Positions 26,571 through 34,777 of a DNA stretch of 40,549 nucleotides are shown in pieces. The stretch is from assembly GCA_017421945.1 (NCBI GenBank), contig JAFOHD010000048.1, positions 1 through 40,549 of the forward strand, read 5' to 3'. Source of the stretch: Alistipes sp. Lineage in GTDB: Bacteria; Bacteroidota; Bacteroidia; Bacteroidales; Rikenellaceae. The stretch's first letter is position 1, and each line of letters begins with the position of its first letter. A model generated the notes under the pieces. That model made no database searches, was not told the origin of the DNA, and worked only from the letters and a program-made list of their open reading frames with translations. The position numbers and the translations under genes are program-made.

Positions 26571-26798
26571 CTATTCAAACTTTTGACGATAAACCACTAT
26601 ACAACTATCGGGGCAAATAATACCACACGATGCGCATCCGGTGCAAGCATCAGCCTGAGCCATCGTAACATAACGATAACCCTTACCATTAACATTAGAT
26701 GAAAATGCCAACACATTACATGGACACGCCGAGATGCAGACGCCACAGCCCTTACAACGTTCAACATCAACAACCACTCGTCCTTTAATCTTTGCCAT
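26571..26798 (-). CDS. Ferredoxin-like delta subunit, 2x[4Fe-4S]
   Basis: 75 residues with two four-Cys clusters: CKGCGVCISAC-P (residues 15-25) and CTGCASCGIIC-P (about 52-62). It is the electron-transfer delta subunit of the oxidoreductase encoded by the next three genes, and the first gene of the operon. The spacing of the first cluster is standard (CxxCxxCxxxCP) and the second has the same pattern. Confidence 0.92.
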   Translation of the reverse strand: MAKIKGRVVVDVERCKGCGVCISACPCNVLAFSSNVNGKGYRYVTMAQADACTGCASCGIICPDSCIVVYRQKFE

Positions 26799-26829
26799 AT
26801 AATAACTTGTTTTCTAAATTTCCCTCTCT

Positions 26830-26838
26830 ACAAATATA
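26830..26838 (-). promoter_or_regulatory. -7 promoter element of the 2-oxoacid oxidoreductase operon
   Basis: TATATTTGT on the minus strand, 32 bp before the ferredoxin ATG, with TTTA at about the -33 distance. Predicted start near 26824. Confidence 0.55.
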
Positions 26839-26912
26839 GGTTTTTAAGGAAATAATCCTAAAAAAATCACCGACTCTTTCGCCTCCAAATTTCTATAATT
26901 TTCAATAAAAAA

Positions 26913-26942
26913 GGGATGTCGCCAACAAGCAGGCAACATCCC
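26913..26942 (-). terminator. Terminator of the serC-serA-DUF1015 operon
   Basis: On the minus strand GGGATGTTGCC pairs with GGCGACATCCC (one wobble) around an 8-nt loop, followed directly by TTTTTTATTG. Confidence 0.9.
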
Positions 26943-26952
26943 AATACACCAT

Positions 26953-28194
26953 TTATTCAAACGAGTGAATCACAACTCCCGAGCGCAGCTTAGGCTCAAA
27001 CCAAGTGGTCTTGGGAGGCATGATATTACCCGTGTCGGCTATGTCAATAAGTTGCTGCATAGACACAGGATAGAGCGCAAAGGCAACCTTCATCTCGTCA
27101 CTATCGACTCTGCGTTGCAACTCGCCAAGGCCTCGAATACCGCCCACGAAATCAATCCGTTTTGAGGTGCGCAAATCCTTAATTCCCAAAATCTTGTCCA
27201 GCACAAGATTTGACAATACCGTCACATCCAGCACTCCGATAGGGTCGCTGTCATCGTATGTACCGGGCTTTGCCGTAAGACTATACCACTCACCACCGAG
27301 GTACATGGCAAAGTTGTGCAACGATGACGGAGTGTAGATTTCGCCACCCTTGTTTTCAACCTCAAACGAGAGTTTAAGTGCTTCAAGCAACTCACTTTCA
27401 GACAGACCGTTAAGGTCGCGCACGACACGATTGTAATCGATTATGCGTAGCTGCGATGCAGGGAAGGTAACGGCCAAAAAATAGCAATACTCCTCATCAC
27501 CACGATGGGCAGGATTCTTCGCCATACACTCCTGACCTACACGTGCTGCCGCAGCCGTGCGATGATGACCATCGGCAACATATAACGCAGGTATTGCAGC
27601 AAAGAGCTCTGTGATGCGCTGATTAACCGCCGCATCACGCACAACCCACATATGGTGACCAAAGCCGTCGTCAGCGGTGAAATCGTAGTCCGCCTTGTTC
27701 TCGCTGACCACCTTATCGACAATGGCATTAATCTCGGCATCGTCGGGATAGGTGAAGAACACGGGCTCAATGTTAGCCTTTTGATTGCGGACATGAATCA
27801 TGCGATCCTCCTCCTTGTCGGGGCGTGTGAGTTCATGTTTCTTGATAGCTCCCGACAGGTAATCCTCAAAATGACAACACATTGCTATACCGTACTGCGT
27901 GCGACCATTCATCGTCTGGGCATAGATGTAGTAATGCTCCTCGACATCCTGCACAAGCCAGCCACGCTCCTTCCATAAACGGAAGTTCTCCATCGCCTTC
28001 TGATACGCCTCCTCGGAGTGTTCATCAGCAATAGGGTCGAAATCAATTTCAGGCTTGATGATGTGCAGCAGCGAGCGCTCGGTAGCCTCCGCCTTAGCCT
28101 CCTGAGAGTTTAGCACATCGTAGGGACGTGACGCCACCTCGGCTACCAACTCTTGAGGTGGACGAATACCGCAAAAAGGTTTTACCTTGACCAT
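26953..28194 (-). CDS. DUF1015 family protein in the serine operon
   Basis: 413 residues, normal length. The start VKVKPFCGIRPPQELVAEVA with ASRPYDVLNS is typical, and the centre has the HELTRPDKEEDR block and ALYVADGHHRTAAAARVG, a conserved His-rich motif that looks catalytic or metal-binding. The biochemical role is unproven. Its constant place after serC-serA in Bacteroidetes and in some Firmicutes suggests a part in serine metabolism. It begins 1 bp after serA and ends at a strong terminator. Confidence 0.88.
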   Translation of the reverse strand: MVKVKPFCGIRPPQELVAEVASRPYDVLNSQEAKAEATERSLLHIIKPEIDFDPIADEHSEEAYQKAMENFRLWKERGWLVQDVEEHYYIYAQTMNGRTQYGIAMCCHFEDYLSGAIKKHELTRPDKEEDRMIHVRNQKANIEPVFFTYPDDAEINAIVDKVVSENKADYDFTADDGFGHHMWVVRDAAVNQRITELFAAIPALYVADGHHRTAAAARVGQECMAKNPAHRGDEEYCYFLAVTFPASQLRIIDYNRVVRDLNGLSESELLEALKLSFEVENKGGEIYTPSSLHNFAMYLGGEWYSLTAKPGTYDDSDPIGVLDVTVLSNLVLDKILGIKDLRTSKRIDFVGGIRGLGELQRRVDSDEMKVAFALYPVSMQQLIDIADTGNIMPPKTTWFEPKLRSGVVIHSFE

Positions 28195-28195
28195 A

Positions 28196-29119
28196 CTATT
28201 TGTTTACTTGAAATTTCGTTACTCCATCACGCAGATAGCCGACAACCTGACTTGCCGCAGCCAAACCTGCATTTACATTTGCCTCAGCAGTCTCCGCACC
28301 CATCTTCTTGGGGGTGGCAAAGAATCGATTGCCAAACAACGCCGCCATGGTAGATACATCATCGGGAGCTACATCGGTCACATACTTCAAATCGGTGCGC
28401 TCGGTCATGGCAGCCTCAAGACCAACCTCATCGATAACCTCCTTGCGGGCGGTATTAACAAGCGTTGCACCTTTTGGCATTGACATCATCAAACGATAAC
28501 CAATCGAGCCCTTGGTCTGCGCTGTGGCAGGAATGTGAAGCGACAAGTAATCGGCAGACTTATACAACTCCTCAACACTCTCCACCTGACGAACTCCATC
28601 GTTCTCAAACAGAGCCTTATCGGTCACAAAAGGATCGTATGCTATAACATTCATACCCAAGGCCTTGGCCTTGCGGGCAACCAAACGCCCCACGTTGCCG
28701 TAGGCGTGGATACCAACAGTCTTACCCTGAAGCTCAAAGCCCGTGCCGGGAGTGAAACGGTTGCGCGACATATATATCATCAAAGCAATAGCAAGCTCCG
28801 CCACGGCATTGGAATTCTGTCCCGGGGTATTCATAACCACCACACCATGCTGCGTAGCAGCCGCCAAATCGACATTGTCGTAACCCGCACCTGCGCGCAC
28901 CACAATTTTCAGCTTGGGAGCAGCCTCAATCACCTCGGCAGTAACCTTATCGCTGCGAATTATCAATCCATCCACATCCGCAACGGCAGCAATCAACTCC
29001 TCCTTCTCTTCATATCGCTCAAGCATAGCCACCTCGTAGCCAGCCTCGGCAAGTATATTTCGCATCCCCTCAACGGCATTCGCCGCAAAAGGTTTCTGTG
29101 TTGCAATAAGTATCTTCAT
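28196..29119 (-). CDS. serA: D-3-phosphoglycerate dehydrogenase, short form without ACT domain
   Basis: 307 residues from ATG 29119 (MKILIATQKPFAANAVEGM), the length usual for the short Bacteroidales enzyme. It oxidises 3-phosphoglycerate with NAD, the first step of serine synthesis. Visible are VVRAGAGYDNVDLAA, the Rossmann part HAYGNVGRLV, and NTARKEVIDE. Where most 2-hydroxyacid dehydrogenases have TPHxGA, this one has TPKKMGA, so a Lys replaces the catalytic His. I recall this as a described type III (K) variant shared with Entamoeba. No ACT domain means no serine feedback site of the usual kind. The frame is open 35 codons further upstream, to 29224, 2 bp after serC. Confidence 0.93.
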   Translation of the reverse strand: MKILIATQKPFAANAVEGMRNILAEAGYEVAMLERYEEKEELIAAVADVDGLIIRSDKVTAEVIEAAPKLKIVVRAGAGYDNVDLAAATQHGVVVMNTPGQNSNAVAELAIALMIYMSRNRFTPGTGFELQGKTVGIHAYGNVGRLVARKAKALGMNVIAYDPFVTDKALFENDGVRQVESVEELYKSADYLSLHIPATAQTKGSIGYRLMMSMPKGATLVNTARKEVIDEVGLEAAMTERTDLKYVTDVAPDDVSTMAALFGNRFFATPKKMGAETAEANVNAGLAAASQVVGYLRDGVTKFQVNK

Positions 29120-29226
29120 CGCTTTTTGTTTTTCCATTAAATCCTCAACCTCACTCGGCTGCCACTCCATAACATCTTCGCCATAAGGATTGCGGCGAGT
29201 GGGTAGGTGATAAGTATAACCCATTG

Positions 29227-30297
29227 TTATTTGTGCATCTGCTCAAACTCCTGCATGCAGGCAACCAAAGCCTCAACACTCTCCTTTGGACATGCGTTGT
29301 AGCACGAAGCGCGGAAACCTCCCACAAGGCGGTGACCCTTGATTCCCACCATACCGCGCGACTTGGCGAACTCCATAAACTCGGGCGCAAGCGACTCGTT
29401 ACCCTCACTCATAACAAAGCATATGTTCATAAGCGAGCGGTCCTCCTCGGCTACGGTGCCCTTGAAGAGTGAGTTGCGGTCAATCTCACCATAGAGCAGG
29501 GCCGCCTTCTCCTGATTGCGGCGATAGATTTCAGCCATACCGCCCTCGGCCTTCATCCACTTCAAAGTCTCACGCAGAACGTAGATTGGGAACACGGGCG
29601 GAGTGTTGAACATAGAGTCATTCTCAACATGAGTATTGACATTCATCATCGTAGGCAGCGAACGCACAACCTTCTCGAGCATGTCGTCACGAATAATCAC
29701 AAACGACACACCCGCAGGAGCCAGGTTCTTCTGCGCACCGCCATAAATCATGGCATACTTGCTAACATCGACAGGGCGGCTCAGAATATCGGAACTCATG
29801 TCTGCAATCAGAGGCACAGGCGAATCGATATCCTCCTTATACTCTGTACCATAGATGGTATTGTTGGAACAGATGTAGAAGTAATCCAAATCTTCGGGAA
29901 TGGTGTAACCCTTTGGGATGTATGAGAAGTTCTTATCCTCGGATGTGGCCACAACCTCAACCTCGCCATAATACTTCGCCTCCTTGATAGCCTTCTTGGT
30001 CCAAACACCCGTATTTACATAACCAGCCTTCTTACCAAGGAAATTGGCAGGGATGTGGAAAAACTGGGTGCTGGCACCGCCACCAACAAAGTAAATCTTG
30101 TAATTATCGGGGATATTCAGCAACTCCCTAAACAGGCTCTGTGCTTCGGCAAGTACCTCCTCAAAATCGGGCGTACGGTGGGATATGGAGAGCAACGAAA
30201 GACCTGTTCCGTTAAAATCAATAATAGCCTTTGCAGCAGCCTCTAACACAACATCTGGAAGAATAGATGGGCCAGCATTGAAATTGTACTTTTTCAT
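29227..30297 (-). CDS. serC: Phosphoserine aminotransferase
   Basis: 356 residues. PLP-dependent class V aminotransferase that converts 3-phosphohydroxypyruvate and glutamate to phosphoserine. Visible are the N-terminal [15 protein letters not shown], the glycine loop [12 protein letters not shown], the cofactor Asp region [12 protein letters not shown], the PLP lysine in [14 protein letters not shown], and the C-terminal [16 protein letters not shown]. It is the first gene of serC-serA-DUF1015, as is usual in Bacteroidetes. Confidence 0.97.
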   Translation of the reverse strand: MKKYNFNAGPSILPDVVLEAAAKAIIDFNGTGLSLLSISHRTPDFEEVLAEAQSLFRELLNIPDNYKIYFVGGGASTQFFHIPANFLGKKAGYVNTGVWTKKAIKEAKYYGEVEVVATSEDKNFSYIPKGYTIPEDLDYFYICSNNTIYGTEYKEDIDSPVPLIADMSSDILSRPVDVSKYAMIYGGAQKNLAPAGVSFVIIRDDMLEKVVRSLPTMMNVNTHVENDSMFNTPPVFPIYVLRETLKWMKAEGGMAEIYRRNQEKAALLYGEIDRNSLFKGTVAEEDRSLMNICFVMSEGNESLAPEFMEFAKSRGMVGIKGHRLVGGFRASCYNACPKESVEALVACMQEFEQMHK

Positions 30298-30329
30298 AAT
30301 TTAGAAAGTTATTAAATATTGCTAAATAT

Positions 30330-30363
30330 CATCCCTCACGGGATGTTCAACACAACAAAGTAA
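30330..30363 (-). promoter_or_regulatory. Leader hairpin and weak -7 box of the ser operon
   Basis: CATCCC-GTGA-GGGATG (30345-30330, minus strand) is a perfect 6-bp stem with a tetraloop, 33 nt before the serC ATG. Upstream, TTACTTTG (30363-30356) is a one-mismatch -7 box. No T-run follows the hairpin, so it is a leader structure rather than a terminator. The rest of 30298-30723 is AT-rich and non-coding, apart from the direct repeats and the yicC promoter listed separately. Confidence 0.4.
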
Positions 30364-30424
30364 ATAAAAAAATATGATTATTCAAAATATTACGACCACT
30401 TTCAACAGCGTTATTATAGCATTT

Positions 30425-30506
30425 TTCGCTTAAAAACATTAAAAAATATATTTATTTAGAATTTTTAATAATAAAGAGGAGGCAGATTGCACAGTTCGCT
30501 TAAAAA
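30425..30506. repeat. Direct repeats TTCGCTTAAAAA in the serC/yicC intergenic region
   Basis: The 12-mer TTCGCTTAAAAA occurs at 30425-30436 and again at 30495-30506, and the shorter GCTTAAAA recurs near 30549. The spacing of 70 bp (about seven helical turns) would put them on one face of the DNA. They could be operator half-sites or chance in AT-rich DNA. Confidence 0.4.
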
Positions 30507-30621
30507 GTAAAATTTTTCAAAAAATTTCACTTAAGCCACTCCAATTAGCTTAAAATGTTGCAAAATGACAACTGTCCAGCATAACCAACCGTTATTTCAG
30601 CAAATAACTCCGCACCAAAAA

Positions 30622-30654
30622 TTTGTATAACAAACCCAAAGATATTATCTTTGC
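30622..30654 (+). promoter_or_regulatory. Promoter of the yicC-gmk-nadD operon
   Basis: TTTG (30622-30625), exactly 20 bp, then TATCTTTGC (30646-30654): one of the best promoter matches in the window. The predicted start near 30661 leaves about 60 nt to the yicC ATG. Confidence 0.75.
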
Positions 30655-30723
30655 CAAGATTTATCGCACCCGCCACAAAGGGTTGCGACAACCTTAAGAA
30701 AATTGCTACAAAGGATTCACAAC

Positions 30724-31596
30724 ATGATAAAATCAATGACAGGCTTCGGCAAAGGCGAGGTATCGCTGCCAAGCAAGAAAATAACCGTTGAAGTACGCTC
30801 ACTCAACTCCAAGCAGCTGGACCTTTCGGTGCGCATACCCGGCATCTACCGCCAGAAGGAATTTGATTTGCGCAGCATTGCATCTGCCGCCATACAACGC
30901 GGCAAGGCCGACATCACCATCACGGTAGAGAACACCGTCGTGAGCACATCTGCCAAACTCAACAAGGAGATATTCAACGATTACATGCGTCAGGTAAATG
31001 ATGCTCTTGCATATTCAGGCGTAAGTGCCGACTACGACGCCATTGTGCCAGCCGTATTGCGCATGCCCGAGGTGGTGTCTGCGCAGGTTGAGAGCCTCAC
31101 AGAAGAAGAGAGCGCCGCTTTGGAGCAGGCTCTCGGTTTGGCCCTGGAGCAGTTCAATGCCTTTCGTGAGCAGGAGGGCGCAACGCTCATAGCAGACCTT
31201 TTGCGCCGTATTGACCTGATAGAGGAGTACAAGCGACAGGTGGAGCCTTTCGAGGCACAGCGTGCCGAAACCATAAAGAATCGCATTCGCGAAAACCTTG
31301 CCCAGCTGAAGGTGGACATCGACACCAACCGCCTGGAGCAGGAGATGATTTTCTACATCGAGAAGCTGGACATCACCGAGGAGAAGGTGCGCCTTGCAAA
31401 TCATTGCAACTATTTCCGCGAGGTGGCCGCCTCGGAGGAGGCTGTCGGCCGCAAGTTGGGGTTCATTGCACAGGAGATGGGTCGCGAGATAAACACATTG
31501 GGTTCAAAATCTAACGAGGCTAACATGCAGATTCTCGTGGTGAAGATGAAGGATGAACTTGAGAAAATAAAGGAGCAGGTGTTGAACATTTTGTAA
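30724..31596 (+). CDS. yicC: YicC-type endoribonuclease
   Basis: 290 residues from ATG 30724 (MIKSMTGFGKGEVSLPSKKI), the family's usual opening; the in-frame TTG at 30703 is rejected. The N-terminal YicC-like domain (VEVRSLNSKQLDLSVRIP) is followed by the C-terminal DUF1732 part (ETIKNRIRENLAQL, RLEQEMIFYIEKLDITEEKV, MGREINTLGSKSNEANMQ). YicC proteins act in RNA turnover. In Bacteroidetes and Firmicutes yicC commonly precedes gmk, as here 9 bp downstream. Confidence 0.95.
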   Translation: MIKSMTGFGKGEVSLPSKKITVEVRSLNSKQLDLSVRIPGIYRQKEFDLRSIASAAIQRGKADITITVENTVVSTSAKLNKEIFNDYMRQVNDALAYSGVSADYDAIVPAVLRMPEVVSAQVESLTEEESAALEQALGLALEQFNAFREQEGATLIADLLRRIDLIEEYKRQVEPFEAQRAETIKNRIRENLAQLKVDIDTNRLEQEMIFYIEKLDITEEKVRLANHCNYFREVAASEEAVGRKLGFIAQEMGREINTLGSKSNEANMQILVVKMKDELEKIKEQVLNIL

Positions 31597-31605
31597 TTCG
31601 CAATC

Positions 31606-32178
31606 ATGGAGTCACAGGGTAAACTTATAATTTTTTCCGCACCAAGTGGTTCAGGCAAGACCACAATCGTAAAGCAGTTGTTGCAGGTGTTTCCGCAGTT
31701 TGAGTTCTCAATCTCGGCGACTTCACGCTCTCCACGAGGCGAGGAGCAGAACGGAGTGGATTACTTCTTCCTCTCGCAGGAGGAGTTTCGCCAGAAGGTG
31801 GCACAGGAGGCCTTTGTCGAGTGGGAGGAGGTTTATAACGGCACTTGCTACGGCACACTCAAGAGCGAGATGCAGCGCATTTGGGCAAAGGGTAATGTGA
31901 TTATTTTTGATGTGGATGTGATGGGAGGCATAAACCTCAAGCGCATCTTCGGCGACAATGCCTGTTCGATATTCATTCAGGCGCCCTCAATTGATGCCCT
32001 GCGAGAAAGACTCATAGGACGTGGCACCGACTCAATGGAGACCATCGAAAAGCGCATTGCAAAGGCGGAGTTTGAATTGTCGAAAGCTTCGGAGTTTGAC
32101 CACGTGGTGGTGAATGACGATTTGGCAAAGGCTGTTGCCGACACAAAGCACATCATCAACAACTTTTTAGCCCGATAA
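31606..32178 (+). CDS. gmk: Guanylate kinase
   Basis: 190 residues, normal length. Phosphorylates GMP to GDP with ATP. The P-loop is SAPSGSGKTT at residues 11-20. The GMP-binding region follows (SISATSRSPRGEEQNGVDYFF, EWEEVYNGTCYGTLKSE), then IIFDVDVMGG and the lid arginines (RERLIGRGTDS, IEKRIAKAEFE). It sits 3 bp before nadD. Confidence 0.97.
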   Translation: MESQGKLIIFSAPSGSGKTTIVKQLLQVFPQFEFSISATSRSPRGEEQNGVDYFFLSQEEFRQKVAQEAFVEWEEVYNGTCYGTLKSEMQRIWAKGNVIIFDVDVMGGINLKRIFGDNACSIFIQAPSIDALRERLIGRGTDSMETIEKRIAKAEFELSKASEFDHVVVNDDLAKAVADTKHIINNFLAR

Positions 32179-32181
32179 GAG

Positions 32182-32997
32182 ATGGCAAAGCGACGCATGA
32201 TGCTCTTCTTCGGGTCGTTCAACCCCATACACAACGGACACATCGCCCTGGCGGAGTATGCCGTGGAGCAAAAGTTGTGCGACGAGGTGGCGTTAATCAT
32301 CTCACCACAAAATCCATTCAAGCAGAATTGGGAGCTGGCAGGCGAGATGGACCGCTACTCGATGGTGGAGATAGCATGCAAAAACTGCCGCTACCCCGAA
32401 CAGGTAAAACCCTCGGTGATAGAGTTTCTGCTTGACAAACCATCCTACACAGTCAATACGCTGCAATACCTAAACGAGAATTTCGGCAGCGATATGGAGT
32501 TTTCGATTTTGATGGGTACAGACCTCATCAACCAGTTGCCGCTGTGGCGTGAGCCAGAGAAGATTATTGCAGGATACGACATCTATGTCCATCCACGCCC
32601 AGAAGTGAAGATGGAGTTCAAGACCGAGCGCACAATTTTTCTGAAAGATGCACCTCAATGCCCATACTCCTCAACCGAGATTCGCGACAGATTGGAGCGG
32701 GGTGATGATGTGAGCAAGATGCTCGACAGTGAGGTTATCACATACATCAAGCAGCAGGGGCTATGGACTTTGGCACGCAAGATTTCAACCCTCACAGCTG
32801 CCATTTCGCAGCAGGAGAGTGCCGAGCTATACATCGAGCGAGGCAAGTGCTACTACCGCCAGAACGAGTGGGGCAGTGCCATAAACGACTTCCGCAAGGC
32901 CGAGGAGTTAAAACCCGAGTTGGTGGAGGCGCGCCAATTCCGCGAGATGGTGGAGGAGATTTTAGAGTACAGATATAAGGATATATATAACCCATGA
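32182..32997 (+). CDS. nadD: Nicotinate-nucleotide adenylyltransferase with C-terminal TPR extension
   Basis: 271 residues, against roughly 190-215 for most NadD proteins. Residues 1-197 are a complete adenylyltransferase: GSFNPIHNGH (11-20), SPQNPFK, MGTDLINQLPLW and the SSTEIR block near 163. Residues about 204-271 form a TPR-like helical unit (SAELYIERGKCYYRQNEWGS, then INDFRKAEELKPELVEA) ending in RYKDIYNP. NadD makes deamido-NAD from NaMN and ATP. The tail looks like a separate small TPR protein fused in frame. The 3' end overlaps the DUF3109 gene by 4 bp. Confidence 0.92.
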   Translation: MAKRRMMLFFGSFNPIHNGHIALAEYAVEQKLCDEVALIISPQNPFKQNWELAGEMDRYSMVEIACKNCRYPEQVKPSVIEFLLDKPSYTVNTLQYLNENFGSDMEFSILMGTDLINQLPLWREPEKIIAGYDIYVHPRPEVKMEFKTERTIFLKDAPQCPYSSTEIRDRLERGDDVSKMLDSEVITYIKQQGLWTLARKISTLTAAISQQESAELYIERGKCYYRQNEWGSAINDFRKAEELKPELVEARQFREMVEEILEYRYKDIYNP

Positions 32998-33569
32998 TAG
33001 AGATTGATGACAAGATAATCAGTGCAGACCTTCTGCGCGAGTGCTTCGCCTGCGATTTGGGCAAGTGTAAAGGTATATGTTGCGTGGAGGGTGATGCCGG
33101 GGCACCACTCGACATTGAGGAGGTGGACATTCTGGAGCAGGAGTGGGATAACTACGCTCCCTACATGACCGAGCAGGGCCGCAGAGCTGTTCTGGAGCAG
33201 GGTTTCATGGTTGTTGACCAGGAGGGCGACTACACAACTCCGCTGGTCGAGGGTGTGGCTTGCGCCTACGCCTTTGAGGAGAATGGCATTACATTCTGCG
33301 CTATCGAGCGTGCCTTCCGCGAGGGCAAGTGTTCGTTCCTCAAGCCCATTTCGTGCCACCTATACCCAATACGCGTAAAGCAGTTCCGCAACGGCACCTA
33401 TGGGCTGAACTACCACCGCTGGGCAGTATGCCGTGACGCCGTGGAGTGCGGCAAGAAGTTGGGCATACCCGTTTACAAGGCCCTCAAAGAGCCTATCATA
33501 CGCCGCTTTGGCGAGGAGTTCTACAAGGCATTGGAGTGTGCCGAACAGATGATTAAAGAGCAAGAATAA
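32994..33569 (+). CDS. DUF3109 family cysteine-rich protein
   Basis: 191 residues typical of DUF3109. An N-terminal CFACDLGKCKGICC cysteine cluster (residues 17-30) is followed by scattered conserved cysteines in ACAYAF, TFCAIE, GKCSFLKPISCHLYP and WAVCRDAVEC. The pattern suggests an iron-sulphur or zinc-binding fold related to the YkgJ family (CxxCxxxCC-type). The function is not known. ATGATAG overlap with nadD implies coupling. Confidence 0.88.
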   Translation: MIEIDDKIISADLLRECFACDLGKCKGICCVEGDAGAPLDIEEVDILEQEWDNYAPYMTEQGRRAVLEQGFMVVDQEGDYTTPLVEGVACAYAFEENGITFCAIERAFREGKCSFLKPISCHLYPIRVKQFRNGTYGLNYHRWAVCRDAVECGKKLGIPVYKALKEPIIRRFGEEFYKALECAEQMIKEQE

Positions 33570-33589
33570 TTAATAAGGAGAGAGATAAG

Positions 33590-34624
33590 ATGAATTTAAG
33601 AAAGACGCTGACACTATGTCTGGCAATGTTTGCCATAGGCTCAATTTCAGCACAGGTAAAGACCATAAACAACACCATCAACAAGGATTCGCTTCCCGAG
33701 GATGCCATCATCGTGAAGCGCGTACCGCTAGAGTCGGGCGAGTCGTTTGACCCGAAGGATGTGCTGGTGGTAGATACCATACCATCATCGAGCGAGGGGT
33801 TGAGCATTGTGCTTTACAACGACAACACATGGCGATATGTGCGTAACCGCGCCATTGATGTGCTGGACGAGACCATCTACACCCAGAATTGGGATACAAC
33901 GAAGATTCACGCCTACAACGTTGAGCTAAAGGATTTGCCAATGTCGATGGTCATCGATTTGGTGGATACACTCAAGAGCTACCATTACCCTGTAAAGGGT
34001 CGTGTGACATCGAAATATGGTCCTCGCCGCCGTCGCATACATCAGGGAACAGATATTGACCTTGAGACGGGCGACCCAATTTATGCTACGTTTGACGGTC
34101 GCGTGCGCCACACCACATATATCGCGCGCGGATATGGCAACCTTATCATCATACGCCACGACAACGGCTTGGAGACATTCTACGCCCACCTCTCGGAGAC
34201 AAATGTGAAGCCTGGCGACTGGGTTACGGCAGGTCAGGTCATCGGCAAGGGTGGCAACACAGGCCGAAGCACAGGCTCACACCTGCACTACGAGATACGA
34301 TACAAGGGTCACACCTTCGACCCCGAGCGTCTGATTGATTTCACAACGGGCACATTGCGCCGCGAGACATTCCTCCTGAAGCGCACATACTTCAGCCCTT
34401 ATTCTCGCTTCACGCAGGACTTCGACGAGGAGGTGCAGAGCGACGAGGAGGACAAGAAGATAGCCAAAGAGGCGGCAGCCATAAAGTATCATATTGTGAA
34501 GAGAGGTGATACGCTTGGCCGCATCGCAATCAACAACCACACCACAGTGACCAAGCTCTGCCAGCTGAACGGCATCAAAAAGACCTCGACGCTGCGCATC
34601 GGTCAGCGAATAAGAGTGAGATAG
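33590..34624 (+). CDS. M23 metallopeptidase with C-terminal LysM
   Basis: 344 residues. The signal peptide MNLRKTLTLCLAMFAIGSIS ends near SAQ. The LytM/M23 domain has the zinc motif HQGTD (H151, D155), H200 in YAHLSE, and HLH (H231, H233), all present, so it should be an active peptidoglycan endopeptidase. A linker rich in acidic residues follows (DEEVQSDEEDKK). The LysM at 300-344 (YHIVKRGDTLGRIAI, TLRIGQRIRV) binds the wall. A good AAGGAG lies 10 nt before the ATG, unusual for this phylum. Last gene of the yicC operon. Confidence 0.94.
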   Translation: MNLRKTLTLCLAMFAIGSISAQVKTINNTINKDSLPEDAIIVKRVPLESGESFDPKDVLVVDTIPSSSEGLSIVLYNDNTWRYVRNRAIDVLDETIYTQNWDTTKIHAYNVELKDLPMSMVIDLVDTLKSYHYPVKGRVTSKYGPRRRRIHQGTDIDLETGDPIYATFDGRVRHTTYIARGYGNLIIIRHDNGLETFYAHLSETNVKPGDWVTAGQVIGKGGNTGRSTGSHLHYEIRYKGHTFDPERLIDFTTGTLRRETFLLKRTYFSPYSRFTQDFDEEVQSDEEDKKIAKEAAAIKYHIVKRGDTLGRIAINNHTTVTKLCQLNGIKKTSTLRIGQRIRVR

Positions 34625-34656
34625 GAATGGGAAATTAGAATTCAATTATCCATAGA

Positions 34657-34692
34657 GGGAGTTGGCGAAAGCTGACTCCCTTATTTTCTTTT
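34657..34692 (+). terminator. Terminator of the yicC-to-M23 operon
   Basis: GGGAGTTGGC (34657-34666) pairs with GCTGACTCCC (34671-34680), with two wobbles, across a GAAA tetraloop, followed by TTATTTTCTTTT. It marks the left border of the AT-rich island. Confidence 0.88.
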
Positions 34693-34712
34693 ATGTAAAA
34701 ACCGACAAAACT

Positions 34713-34744
34713 CTTGCACACACAAAAATGATTTACTAATTTTG
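34713..34744 (+). promoter_or_regulatory. Promoter of the AT-rich island
   Basis: CTTG (34713-34716), 20 bp, then TAATTTTG (34737-34744). The predicted start near 34751 gives a leader of about 238 nt before the first ORF. Confidence 0.65.
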
Positions 34745-34777
34745 TTGTAACATATTAAAACTCGGAAAGTGTAAGTT

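Noticed and set aside
30545-30802. Minus-strand ORF of 85 codons over the yicC promoter and start
   Set aside because: It overlaps a strong plus-strand promoter and the yicC N-terminus; no promoter or recognisable domain supports it.
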